From CAZTNW01 sp964614945 (GTDB lineage: Bacteria > Caldisericota > JANLFM01): a stretch of 49,029 nucleotides of DNA. Positions within the stretch are counted from its first letter, which is position 1. Each line of letters begins with the position of its first letter. Positions 1-8,545 of this stretch are shown here, in pieces. The position numbers and the translations under genes are program-made. The stretch covers positions 1 through 49,029 of the forward strand of contig CAZTNW010000006.1 of NCBI GenBank assembly GCA_964614945.1, read 5' to 3'. The notes beneath the pieces are model-generated. The model had not been told where the DNA came from and did no database searches. It saw only the letters and a program-made list of their open reading frames with translations.

Positions 1-55
1 ACGGAGCTTCAGGTATGTAGAAATTGCAAAAAAAGTAGATTTCTCTGGACTTATA
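1..55. repeat. Left copy of 55-bp terminal inverted repeat
   Basis: Bases 1-55 are the exact reverse complement of 48975-49029, ending where the left copy reads TTATA-TACGG and the right copy reads TTATA-ATGG. The repeat includes a run of seven A. Beyond base 55 only loose similarity remains. No gene lies in it. It could be a real terminal repeat, half of a palindrome or telomere, or an assembly overlap. Confidence 0.95.
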
Positions 56-79
56 TACGGAAATGGATAAAAATAAGTC

Positions 80-108
80 TTGACATAAAAGATAATGTTT
101 GATTTTAA
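80..108 (+). promoter_or_regulatory. Candidate promoter for the late gene block
   Basis: A perfect TTGACA hexamer at 80-85 is followed after 17 bases by TTTTAA at 103-108. It lies about 40 bases before the first plus-strand gene, in an otherwise empty stretch between the terminal repeat and base 148. The -35 box is perfect but the -10 box is weak, so this is a moderate call. Confidence 0.4.
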
Positions 109-147
109 GACTTAGTTAGATATATTATATCTAAGGAGACTAAAAAA

Positions 148-642
148 ATGAGTAACAACCTACCCAAAAACTATAGGGGTAAGTCACTGACAAGTAAGCT
201 TTTAGCTACTATACCTAACGAAATATTCGTTTATGTGCAGGCTCCATTTGAGTCTGTGATTTATAATAAGTATTATCTGATGTTATGTAGGCATCTTCAT
301 CCTAAAACCAATATTATTTGTGTTCGTAATGGAGATAGATATGTTCCTGTAAATAGTAGAGAATCTTTTATGCTCTATCTTGGAATGCTAAGCTCTGTTG
401 CTTATCGTAAATTCATCAATGCAGCTATGGACATCAATCTATTATTTATGATAGAAGCTTATAATGATAAGAGATATTATGTTATCAATCCTGTCTTTGC
501 TACTAACAGGAGAGTTAATTTTAATGCTATCTCTACTTTCTTCAGTATCATTTCCTCTTTTGGTAATGCTGTTACCATAGATGAGAAGTATATAGAAGAC
601 ATAATTAAACCCGAAAGCGATAAAAGAGTTGACAGATGGTAA
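148..642 (+). CDS. Winged-helix-like protein, possibly RepL/MarR-like
   Basis: A 164-residue protein with a good ribosome binding site (AAGGAG, then ATG at 148). The segment around residues 85-125 alternates predicted helices with a short strand-like motif ending RYYVINPVFA. This resembles the winged-helix part of RepL-type plasmid and phage replication proteins, where a similar strand ends in 'NP'. That is a pattern resemblance only. It sits first in the late block and overlaps the next gene by 7 bases, so it may bind DNA near the packaging genes. No catalytic motif is seen. Confidence 0.6.
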   Translation: MSNNLPKNYRGKSLTSKLLATIPNEIFVYVQAPFESVIYNKYYLMLCRHLHPKTNIICVRNGDRYVPVNSRESFMLYLGMLSSVAYRKFINAAMDINLLFMIEAYNDKRYYVINPVFATNRRVNFNAISTFFSIISSFGNAVTIDEKYIEDIIKPESDKRVDRW

Positions 643-1193
643 AAGATTTGGAGACTAAGGAAGTAGATTTATATTTGTTAGCACAAGCAAGAACTTCTTT
701 TATTATCTCTTTGCAAAAACCATCTTATAGAGAATTGGAGAAAAGCTATAATATCCCCAGATCTACTCTCTTCTATTTTGCTAAAAAGGAAGATTGGGAA
801 ACTCAAAGAGTTGAATATCATCAAAATGTTATTGAGAAATCCCAAAACTCCTTAAAAGCTAAGGTATCCAGAGAAAGATCTAAGAAGCTTGTTAAGGTTA
901 ATGATATCTTCCATAAAGGTGCAGATAAGTTAATACAACAACTTAATGATAACCAATATAGAATGACAGTTAAGGACTTGAATGTTTTAGCCAGATTGGC
1001 AGAGTTCTTAGCTGGAGAGGTAGAAGCAAGAAAAGAACATACCTTTAAGTTAGATAAACCTTTATCAGAATATACTGTAGAAGAACTTTTGGCTATGCAA
1101 AGGAATATTATTGACGGTAACGCAGAAGTAATTGATATTGTAGATGCTGAATATGAAGAATTGATAGAGGATAAAGACCAAGATGATGAATAA
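636..1193 (+). CDS. terS: Terminase small subunit
   Basis: A 185-residue protein directly before the large terminase, overlapping it by 11 bases. Residues about 30-58 form a helix-turn-helix of the type common in phage small terminases (YRELEKSYNIPRSTLFYF followed by KKEDWETQR). The rest is mainly charged helix, suited to oligomer formation, with an acidic tail of Glu and Asp. It would recognise phage DNA and present it to the large subunit during packaging. The start overlaps the previous stop codon and the ribosome binding site is weak, so translational coupling is likely. Confidence 0.8.
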   Translation: MVKDLETKEVDLYLLAQARTSFIISLQKPSYRELEKSYNIPRSTLFYFAKKEDWETQRVEYHQNVIEKSQNSLKAKVSRERSKKLVKVNDIFHKGADKLIQQLNDNQYRMTVKDLNVLARLAEFLAGEVEARKEHTFKLDKPLSEYTVEELLAMQRNIIDGNAEVIDIVDAEYEELIEDKDQDDE

Positions 1194-2691
1194 AATTGTA
1201 ACTTTAGAGGACATAAATCAGGAAATAATTAGGCGAGAAATCCAAAAAAGGCAGGAAAAAAACTATTTAAGAGACAATTTATGGGAATATTGTAAAGAAT
1301 ATGACCCAGATTTCTTTATAGATGATAAAACTCTCTTAAAAGATGTAGCAACTAAGCTACAGCTTGTTAAAGAAGGCAAGATTAAGAAACTTGCTATCTC
1401 TATCTATCCCAGAGCTGGTAAGAGTTATTTGGTTTCTAACTATTGTGCCTGGATTTTGGGTAATCATCCTACAGGTTGTGTTATGCGGAATACTTATGGA
1501 GATCATTTGGCTCATAAATTCTCCTATGATGTCAGACAAATGATAAGGTCAGACTTATTTAAGACTGCTTTTGAAGGTATTAAGCTTTCCAAGTCTAAGA
1601 AATCATTGGATTGTTGGGCTTTAACTACCAGTAAGCAATTTGCCTATTTTGGTTCAGGTGTAAGGGGGACTACTACAGGTTATGGATGTAATTTGGCAGG
1701 TATTGTAGATGACCCTATTAAGAATATGGCAGATGCAATGAGCCCAAATCAGTTAGAGGTGGTTTGGGATTGGTATTACTCTATTCAAAAGACCAGATAT
1801 GAAAGCAATCCCGATACAGGTGTTGAATGTCCTACCATTGTTATTTCTACTATGTGGAGTAAAGGCGATCTTATCAATAGACTGATAGATTTACAAGGAA
1901 CTGTAGAAGAAGGTGGATTATGGACTTTTGTTTCTTATCCTGCTTTGAATGATAATGATGAATCTAGTTGTGAAGCTATGATGTCAACTGAAAAACTGCA
2001 TACCTTAAGAGATGAGTATTATGTTGCAGGGGAAGAGTTTATTTGGGAAACTATGTATATGAATAAGGTAGTGCAAAAATATGGTGCTTTATTTCCCAAA
2101 TCTGCTCTTACTTTCTTAGATAAAGAGCTGTTTCCTCAAGATTATGATGCCATTATAGGTTGGTGTGATCCAGCAGATAAGGGAACTAACTGGACTTGTT
2201 CGGTTATTATAGGTATTAAGAATGGTTTAGCTTATATCTTGGATATTATTTATACCAGAAAGAGTTATGAATATTATAAACCATTGTTAGTAGAACAAAT
2301 AATTAAGTTCTTACCTAACTATTATGTTGTTGAATCTAATAAAGATGGTAGAATAATAGCAGTAGAAATCAGGCAAGAAGTTGGTAAAATACTGGATAAT
2401 ATGAGATTAGAGAGACCTGATAAGGTCTTTGAAGTTACTGTTGGCACTAAAACTCAATCTAAAAATAAAGAGTTAAGGATAATGTTAAATTCTAACCTAA
2501 TTAAGACTATGTTCATCTTTCCCAGATTGTCCTATAATAACAACTTTTATGGTATGTTTATAAAAGACTTGACAGAATATCTGGCAGAAGGGAACAATGA
2601 GTTTGATGACGCACCAGATACATTGGCAGGTTTGGCAAGTTTGATTAAACCCAAGAATAGTGCATTAGTGGAGGTTATAAATGCCAGATAA
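1183..2691 (+). CDS. terL: Terminase large subunit
   Basis: A 502-residue DNA-packaging motor. The N-terminal ATPase shows a Walker A variant near residues 74-82 (SIYPRAGKS) and a Walker B near 172-178 (AGIVDDP). The C-terminal RNase H-fold nuclease shows acidic residues in WCDPAD (about 327-332), VVES (about 382-385) and FDDAPD near the end, the usual spacing for TerL. It pumps DNA into the prohead at the portal and cuts the concatemer. A second in-frame ATG follows at once at 1186. The order terS-terL-portal confirms the call. Confidence 0.95.
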   Translation: MMNKIVTLEDINQEIIRREIQKRQEKNYLRDNLWEYCKEYDPDFFIDDKTLLKDVATKLQLVKEGKIKKLAISIYPRAGKSYLVSNYCAWILGNHPTGCVMRNTYGDHLAHKFSYDVRQMIRSDLFKTAFEGIKLSKSKKSLDCWALTTSKQFAYFGSGVRGTTTGYGCNLAGIVDDPIKNMADAMSPNQLEVVWDWYYSIQKTRYESNPDTGVECPTIVISTMWSKGDLINRLIDLQGTVEEGGLWTFVSYPALNDNDESSCEAMMSTEKLHTLRDEYYVAGEEFIWETMYMNKVVQKYGALFPKSALTFLDKELFPQDYDAIIGWCDPADKGTNWTCSVIIGIKNGLAYILDIIYTRKSYEYYKPLLVEQIIKFLPNYYVVESNKDGRIIAVEIRQEVGKILDNMRLERPDKVFEVTVGTKTQSKNKELRIMLNSNLIKTMFIFPRLSYNNNFYGMFIKDLTEYLAEGNNEFDDAPDTLAGLASLIKPKNSALVEVINAR

Positions 2692-4012
2692 CAATATACA
2701 GAGCATACCAGATAAGGTATATATCTTTAATACGGCTAAGAGAGATATATTACCTGCAAGTGCAGCTATACCATTGGAAGCTAAGAATGCTTTAACCCAA
2801 TATGGTTGTGTTATACCTCCCATAGATAGAGCATTTTTGCCTATGTTAGAGGCATTAGACCCAACTCATAAGAGTTCCATTGATGTTAAGAGCATTGCCA
2901 CTTCTCAAAAGGGATATAAATGCAGTTCCAATAATAGAAAATTAAATACCTTTTTACATAAACCCAATTATGATAGTTTCAAGACCTTTCAAGATATCGT
3001 AGATGCTTTTACTTATGAGTTTTATGTTTATGATGAAGCCTATTTGGAGTTGATTAGGATAGCAGATAGAGTTAGTATCTTTAATACACCTGTCAGGTAT
3101 GTCTATGTTAAAGTCAATAAACAAGGCAGAATTGATAAATATTGTTATGTTACCGATGATGGAGAAGTAGTAGAATTTGAGCCTTATAATGGTGGTGAAT
3201 TGAAGAATGGAGTTAGATACTTGGTAGGTATGCGTAACTATAATACTGCTTCTTATTTTTATGGTTATCCTGCTTATATGTCAGCATTGGAAGCAATGTT
3301 GGAGAATAGTTATATTCGCAGGTATGGGACTACTTTCTTCAATAATAATGCTACACCTGATAAGGCTTTAATCTTAAAAGGAACACTTATGTCTAAAGAG
3401 AATAAAGAAAGTATTAAGAACTATATGACAGATAACTATAAGGGTATTGATAATGCTCATAGATTATTGATAATTACTTTAGACGATGAAGGCTCAGAAG
3501 CAGATTTTGTAGATATTTCTTCTTCTTTCAATAGTAGCTTTTTGGAAGAATATCGGAAGAATAGAGATGAGATTATTACCGTTCATCAGATACCACCTAA
3601 GCTTATGGGTATAACAGTAGCTTCAGGTCTATCTACAGGAACAGAAACTATAGGAAGTTTAAGGGATTTTGTAGAGAGAACTATTGCACCAAGACAGAAT
3701 AAGATTTCCAATTTCTTTTCTACTCTTTTGAGTGAGATCTTTGCTTTAGATGTTAAGTTCAGTTTATTACAGGTAGATACTACCAATGATAAGGATGACG
3801 CTATTATCAATAACATTTATGCCAATATTGTGGATGATGAAGGTAAACCTGTTAAAACTGTAACAGAGATTAGAGCAGAGAAGGGTTATCCTGTTAAACC
3901 TGAAGGTGCTTTACATAGTAATAATAATAAGAAAGCTCCTAATGCAGGTTCAGTTCCAGGTCAGAATACCTATGAACATCCCAATGATATAGATTCAGCC
4001 AGAGGGAGGTAA
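2681..4012 (+). CDS. Portal protein, PBSX/P2-like family
   Basis: A 443-residue protein with a strong site GGAGG before ATG 2681, overlapping terL by 11 bases. The central stretch (YGYPAYMSALEAMLENSYI, then RRYGTTFFNNNATPD) is typical of PBSX and P2 gpQ portal proteins, as is the following loop with VHQIPPKLMG. It forms the dodecameric ring at one capsid vertex, through which DNA enters and leaves and to which the tail attaches. The last 50 residues are low-complexity and polar, as is usual for portal tails. Confidence 0.9.
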   Translation: MPDNNIQSIPDKVYIFNTAKRDILPASAAIPLEAKNALTQYGCVIPPIDRAFLPMLEALDPTHKSSIDVKSIATSQKGYKCSSNNRKLNTFLHKPNYDSFKTFQDIVDAFTYEFYVYDEAYLELIRIADRVSIFNTPVRYVYVKVNKQGRIDKYCYVTDDGEVVEFEPYNGGELKNGVRYLVGMRNYNTASYFYGYPAYMSALEAMLENSYIRRYGTTFFNNNATPDKALILKGTLMSKENKESIKNYMTDNYKGIDNAHRLLIITLDDEGSEADFVDISSSFNSSFLEEYRKNRDEIITVHQIPPKLMGITVASGLSTGTETIGSLRDFVERTIAPRQNKISNFFSTLLSEIFALDVKFSLLQVDTTNDKDDAIINNIYANIVDDEGKPVKTVTEIRAEKGYPVKPEGALHSNNNKKAPNAGSVPGQNTYEHPNDIDSARGR

Positions 4013-4014
4013 AG

Positions 4015-4896
4015 ATGGCTATTAGACGAAGAAAACTTAAGAACTTAAAGGTAGAATATATCTCTTATGTAGATAAAGCTGCCAACTTGAGATCTTTTTA
4101 CTTGACAAAAAGATATGAAGAGGAAAAGCATAAACCTGACTTTCAGATGAATGTTAAGCTTATCTGTAATGCTGATAATGAAGAGAAAAAGGTTTATGGT
4201 ATTGTTTATGCACCTAATACTATAGACGCACACGGAGATTGGACTGATGAAAAGACCTTAGAGAAAGCAGCTCATCAGTTTATGTTGGATTATCAGAAAA
4301 TTGATAGTATGCATAATTTAGAGGAAGGTGCAGGCAAGGTAATTGAGAGTTTTATTGCTCCTACAGATTTTGTAGTCAATAATGAGACCATAACTAAGGG
4401 AACCTGGGTAATTGCTACTCAGGCTACTGATGAAGTTTGGGAAAGAATTAAAAAAGGAGAGCTTACAGGCTATTCCTTATATGGAACTGCCGAAGCTGAA
4501 TATGAAAAGATGAATCTTTTGGAGATTATAAAAGCTTTGCTGCAAGGCAAAACATTAACTATAGAAAATCCAATGGAGGTAACAATGGATGAAGAACTGA
4601 AAAAAGCTTTGACAAATTTGTTAGAGCTGTCAGAAACAGTTAAAAAGATGGATGGTAACATCGTATCTATGCAAGAAGTATTGGCAAAAGGTAAGGATGT
4701 TTTGGATAAGTTTGCCGATCTTAAGGTAGAAGAGATTGAGAAATCTTTTAATACTAAGATTGATGAGAAACTGGTAGAACTCAATAAGAAACTGGATAGC
4801 ATTATTGAGGCAATTTCTACCGATACAACTGCCAAAACTGCTAACAATAAGCAGGAACAAGAAGAAGTAACTGCTTATAAGAGTTCCATTCTATAG
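4015..4896 (+). CDS. XkdF-like prohead serine protease fused to scaffold
   Basis: A 293-residue protein two bases after the portal, with GGGAGG before ATG 4015. Residues about 50-165 match the XkdF family: the conserved pattern VYAPNTIDAHGDW, a His in DSMHN, and a Ser in LTGYSLYG, which are the likely catalytic residues. Residues about 190-293 are a charged coiled coil that fits a scaffolding protein. The product would guide capsid assembly and then process it. A strong internal start (4585) allows the coiled-coil part to be made alone. Confidence 0.85.
   Translation: MAIRRRKLKNLKVEYISYVDKAANLRSFYLTKRYEEEKHKPDFQMNVKLICNADNEEKKVYGIVYAPNTIDAHGDWTDEKTLEKAAHQFMLDYQKIDSMHNLEEGAGKVIESFIAPTDFVVNNETITKGTWVIATQATDEVWERIKKGELTGYSLYGTAEAEYEKMNLLEIIKALLQGKTLTIENPMEVTMDEELKKALTNLLELSETVKKMDGNIVSMQEVLAKGKDVLDKFADLKVEEIEKSFNTKIDEKLVELNKKLDSIIEAISTDTTAKTANNKQEQEEVTAYKSSIL
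4585..4896 (+). CDS. Nested in-frame scaffold protein
   Basis: Inside the protease gene, GGAGG at 4575-4579 is followed after 5 bases by an in-frame ATG at 4585. This would give a 103-residue product equal to the C-terminal coiled coil (MDEELKKALTNLLELSE...). Independent scaffold from an internal start of a protease gene is known in lambda (Nu3 within C). Here the evidence is the ribosome binding site, its exact position at the domain border, and the coiled-coil content. Expression is inferred. Confidence 0.65.
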   Translation: MDEELKKALTNLLELSETVKKMDGNIVSMQEVLAKGKDVLDKFADLKVEEIEKSFNTKIDEKLVELNKKLDSIIEAISTDTTAKTANNKQEQEEVTAYKSSIL

Positions 4897-4904
4897 GAGA
4901 AAAA

Positions 4905-6860
4905 ATGGGAGAAGAGTTAATTCAACAGTTAATTAAGGCACTTGATAGTGCAATGCCTAAAAGACGGAATGTGGCTAAGAATTATGTTAATCCTTTGGCT
5001 GCAATGATGTTAGAACAGGCAGGTTATCAGGTAAAGTTGAGAGACGGAACTATCTGGAAACACGAATATACCACCAATTATGGTTTTGCTGAGTTTACCA
5101 GAGCAAGACATCTACAAGGCTTGGAAGCTAAGGAAAGTATGTTGCTTATCAATTCCCAGTCTTGGTTTTTGGACAGGTATAATAAGCTAACAGGAGATTC
5201 CAGTATTATTCCAATGGATTTCTGGACAGGTATTCCTGAACAGTTAACCGATACTCAACGCATAACTTCTACACCTCAAGATAATGCCAATGTAGTAGCC
5301 TCTCGTAATAAATGGGCTAATATGTTTGGTGACGAGGTCTATGTTCATCATTTGGAGAGACAAGTAGATCTGCCTATTGAGGTTATTCGTCAATATTTGT
5401 ATGACCCAGACTTTGAAGCAAGAGTAGAGAAAATCTTTGGTAATGAGATTGCCAATGATTTGGTCAGACTTGCTGTTAATGGTAATGATGTCAGTTTTGC
5501 TTCTGGAAATTTCTATAAACTCCTGAAAAGCTATGCTACACTATTGAAAGAAGCAAAAGGAACTAAGACCTTAGTTTCGGGAGTTAGCAGATTTGTGGGA
5601 AAACACGGTAATTTGATTACACCTGTAAAGGTAAATGCACCTGCTATCAGGTTTATAGATCCCTTCTCAGATGATTTCTCTGCAGATACTTCTGCTAATT
5701 ATACTGCTTCTGCAGGTGCTTTAGCTGTATCAGGTGGATTACTTAAATGGACAGGAACAGCTTGGACAGGTGGAACTGTCAGATATAACAATGTTATACC
5801 TGTGTTAATGAATACCAACTATGTAGCCAGTATTTATATTAAACCTGGAGCTACCAGTAGCTGTTATATTACTATAAAAGATCCTGCTGGTAATACCATT
5901 GCAGTTTCCAATACTGCCTCTATAGGAACAGGTGGTGGAACTATTCAAGTAGCCTTCAATTCCTATAATAACTTAGGTGTAGTATTTATTGTTACTTGCA
6001 CTCAATCTTCTGGAGATACTGACTATGATTTGGATAATGTCTCTATTAAGCGTAGTGTAAATAAGTTTGAACCTTACGATTTGCTGAATATTTTGGATGT
6101 AATGATAGATCATTATAATCCTGAATATGAAGTTGCAGATGATGAACTGGCATTCTTGGTTAGCAAAGAAGATGCTTCTTTAATTGCTAAAGGTTTGAGA
6201 ATACCTGTCTATGTAACAGATAAAGGTCAAATTATTCCTATGGCTACAGAGACCAGAGAAAGTAGAACTGTAGAAACTCAAGGTGCTATACAGTATCGTG
6301 GTTATCCTATTGTAGTAGTTCCTTATGCCAAGAGTTTGAATAAAGGTGGTTTCATTATCTTTGGTGCTGATAAAGCAGAGTATAGAATTGCCATTCAAAC
6401 CTTATTCTCTTATAATCGGGTTTATAATCCCAGAATGGAGAAAGGTGGAGAAGGTTATCAATATACTTACCACTTCTATCAGGCTTATGGTGTTCGTAAT
6501 CCAGGTAAGTTTGTCATAGCTGAAGGTATTGGTAGTGCTCTTGCTTGTGAAGACTTAATCTTTGCTACCAGTAAAAACCTGATTGGTAGTAGAATAGGTT
6601 CAAGTGCTTCTGCTGTTACCATAGATAAGAGCGTTTTGGCAGCTGCAGAAGGAGCTTTTGTCTTTTGTGATACTCCAGGTGCAGAAATCTTTTATTCTGC
6701 TACTTCTGGCAATCTGGATACTTATGCTTTAGCTTCTACTCAAACTCCTGCTGAAGGTGTAGATTTTGCCAGTTTGGCTAATAACACTTATTATGTTAGA
6801 GCATTTCTGGATGGTGTAACTCTACCTTCCACTAAGATGACTGTTACAGTTCAGGATTAA
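4905..6860 (+). CDS. Major capsid protein with inserted beta-sandwich domain
   Basis: A 651-residue protein, much longer than typical HK97-fold capsid proteins (about 300-400). Residues 1-245 and 390-550 read as the capsid core, with P2 gpN-like features such as DFWTGIPEQLTDTQRI. Between them, residues about 251-384 (bases 5655-6056) are a Gly, Thr and Ser-rich insert with NTNYVASIYIKPG and DYDLDNVSIKR, the pattern of carbohydrate-binding-type jelly rolls. Residues about 570-651 form another small beta domain. Both are probably displayed on the capsid surface. Good site GGAG before ATG. Confidence 0.88.
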   Translation: MGEELIQQLIKALDSAMPKRRNVAKNYVNPLAAMMLEQAGYQVKLRDGTIWKHEYTTNYGFAEFTRARHLQGLEAKESMLLINSQSWFLDRYNKLTGDSSIIPMDFWTGIPEQLTDTQRITSTPQDNANVVASRNKWANMFGDEVYVHHLERQVDLPIEVIRQYLYDPDFEARVEKIFGNEIANDLVRLAVNGNDVSFASGNFYKLLKSYATLLKEAKGTKTLVSGVSRFVGKHGNLITPVKVNAPAIRFIDPFSDDFSADTSANYTASAGALAVSGGLLKWTGTAWTGGTVRYNNVIPVLMNTNYVASIYIKPGATSSCYITIKDPAGNTIAVSNTASIGTGGGTIQVAFNSYNNLGVVFIVTCTQSSGDTDYDLDNVSIKRSVNKFEPYDLLNILDVMIDHYNPEYEVADDELAFLVSKEDASLIAKGLRIPVYVTDKGQIIPMATETRESRTVETQGAIQYRGYPIVVVPYAKSLNKGGFIIFGADKAEYRIAIQTLFSYNRVYNPRMEKGGEGYQYTYHFYQAYGVRNPGKFVIAEGIGSALACEDLIFATSKNLIGSRIGSSASAVTIDKSVLAAAEGAFVFCDTPGAEIFYSATSGNLDTYALASTQTPAEGVDFASLANNTYYVRAFLDGVTLPSTKMTVTVQD

Positions 6861-6871
6861 GGAGATAAATA

Positions 6872-7129
6872 ATGGCTAATACAACTAAGAAACCTAATGT
6901 TAAAGCAGAAGATCCTGCCAAAGTAGAAGTAACAGGTGTAGAGATACCTGTAGAAACTAAGGCAAAACCAAAGAAAGAAGAGAAAGTTACTCCAGAAGTA
7001 AGAGTAAAGTTCTTATTCAGATGGCTTAAGCCAGATGGCACAACTGCTGAGATAGGAGAAATCCTTTCTTTGGATAGTAAGATTGCCGATAATCTAATTA
7101 AATATAAAATAGCTATTAAGGAGGAATAA
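6872..7129 (+). CDS. Small capsid-associated protein, unknown
   Basis: An 85-residue protein between capsid and tail-tube-like genes, with AAGGAG before ATG. The first 45 residues are Lys, Pro and Glu-rich and probably disordered. The last 40 form a compact segment (VKFLFRWLKPDG, then GEILSLDSKIADNLI). It could be a head-completion or capsid-binding protein. I do not recognise the family. It overlaps the next start by one base. Confidence 0.7.
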   Translation: MANTTKKPNVKAEDPAKVEVTGVEIPVETKAKPKKEEKVTPEVRVKFLFRWLKPDGTTAEIGEILSLDSKIADNLIKYKIAIKEE

Positions 7130-7605
7130 TGGCTTTTTCTACCACTACTGTATTAAGTAAGAAAGTCTGGGATGTCTGGGTATATTGCTCAGCTGTTGCT
7201 GAATATCAGTCATCTCCAGGTGTTAATGTCGGACAGTTAGATGGAGATGCTTCTTTGAAAGTTTCTCCAGGTGATACTCTTAAGTTGGCTTCAGGTATTG
7301 AAGCTACTATCTCCGAAAATGGAGAAGCAACTTTTACTATAGTTGGACACGGAGCTACTGCTGCAGATTTTAAGAATAACTATGACTCGCTTAAGGGTTT
7401 AATCAATAAATCCTGTAATGTAGCCTTTGTTCCTGCAGGAACTCCTTCTGGCAGTTTTGGAACTGAGAATGTGAAGTTATCCAATGTCTATCTTTTTCCT
7501 GAATTAAACATTCAGGCAAATCAGGTAAACAAAATTACTGTCACAGCTAAGAGAGAAACAGGTGTAGGAACTGCAGTAACTATCAATGCTACTAATAACA
7601 GTTAA
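7129..7605 (+). CDS. Tail-tube-like protein, paralog 1
   Basis: A 158-residue beta-rich protein with AAGGAGG before ATG 7129. It shares its opening (M-F-TT-L-K), a central block (SLKVSPGDTLKLASG) and a C-terminal block (NIQANQVNKITVTAKRETGV) with the next two genes. The size and the beta-strand pattern fit the gpV/FII-type tail-tube fold. A capsid decoration role is also possible, because the adaptor gene comes only afterwards. A strong terminator follows directly, which may set its level relative to downstream genes. Confidence 0.6.
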   Translation: MAFSTTTVLSKKVWDVWVYCSAVAEYQSSPGVNVGQLDGDASLKVSPGDTLKLASGIEATISENGEATFTIVGHGATAADFKNNYDSLKGLINKSCNVAFVPAGTPSGSFGTENVKLSNVYLFPELNIQANQVNKITVTAKRETGVGTAVTINATNNS

Positions 7606-7611
7606 CCAGTT

Positions 7612-7640
7612 GGGGAAGTTAGTCTTCCCCTATAGTTTTT
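7612..7640 (+). terminator. Rho-independent terminator after first tail-tube-like gene
   Basis: A 7-bp stem GGGGAAG (7612-7618) / CTTCCCC (7624-7630) with a 5-base loop is followed by TATAG and a run of five T at 7636-7640. It stands alone between two late genes, so it probably attenuates rather than ends late transcription, allowing more head-gene than tail-gene message. Confidence 0.75.
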
Positions 7641-7673
7641 ATCTTTATATAGATAGACAAAAAGGAGATTAAA

Positions 7674-8534
7674 ATGTCTTTCAATCAAACAACCCTCTTA
7701 AACAAAGCAGGATACTTTGCCTTCTTAAGCAAAGATAATCTAATAGAAACCTCTGATCCACAAGATATAGTTTCTTTAGTAAATGCTTCTCAATATATTG
7801 CTCGTAACTTATTGGGAACTACACCAATAATGGTTACCAGTGGAAGTGATATTATGGTTGATGCAAATAACCCGCCTCAATCTTTGTTATATTGTTGTAA
7901 AGCACTTCCTTCTAATGTTATGATATTAACTAACAATCTTAGATCTGCTTTTGTCATTCTTAACGACAGTGAACTGTATAATATTGATATTGATATTGAT
8001 ACGCAATCAGCATATACTCTGTATCCAGGTCAGATGATTTTGATAGTTACTTCTCCCTATAAAACATCATTTACACCCAATTATCTTATCTTTGAAGGTG
8101 TTATTCCTTATGGTTGGACTGCAGAAGATATGTCTTTGAAAGTAGGCAAAGGAGATGAAGTAAAGATATCTACAGGAGATACAATGGTGCAAAGTGCCAT
8201 TACAGAAGTAAACTTGCCAGGTTATGAGCAGTTCAGTTTCTTTACCAATGGCAAACCTTCTGCTATAGATAGTGCTTATACAGTTACCGATATTGATCTT
8301 GGTTTAATTCCTGCCAGTCTCAGATATCTGTTAATAGTTCCTGTTTTGCCTTACAATGAGTTTGTAGATAGAGATGGTGTTTATGCAGGAGTTCCTATCT
8401 ATCAGATTGATTTACTTAATGGTGTAACTATCAGTCAGGAATGGAATGCCAATCAACCCAATAAGAGCACTTTATCTTTCAAAAAAGATGCAGGTTTTAA
8501 CGAAGAAATTGCAGTTCCTATTTATGTAGAATAA
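7674..8534 (+). CDS. Tail-tube-like protein, paralog 2 with inserted domain
   Basis: A 286-residue protein with AAGGAG before ATG. Its ends match paralog 1 at 7129: an opening with QTTLLNK, the block AEDMSLKVGKGDEVKIS near residue 158, and the C-terminal block WNANQPNKSTLSFKKDAGF. Between the opening and the central block is an extra beta-rich region of about 130 residues shared with the next gene (compare YPGQMILIVTS here and YPGAVILIANG there). It could be a variant tube subunit, a tube-end protein or a displayed decoration. Function is inferred only from this family resemblance. Confidence 0.6.
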   Translation: MSFNQTTLLNKAGYFAFLSKDNLIETSDPQDIVSLVNASQYIARNLLGTTPIMVTSGSDIMVDANNPPQSLLYCCKALPSNVMILTNNLRSAFVILNDSELYNIDIDIDTQSAYTLYPGQMILIVTSPYKTSFTPNYLIFEGVIPYGWTAEDMSLKVGKGDEVKISTGDTMVQSAITEVNLPGYEQFSFFTNGKPSAIDSAYTVTDIDLGLIPASLRYLLIVPVLPYNEFVDRDGVYAGVPIYQIDLLNGVTISQEWNANQPNKSTLSFKKDAGFNEEIAVPIYVE

Positions 8535-8545
8535 AGGAGATTAAA

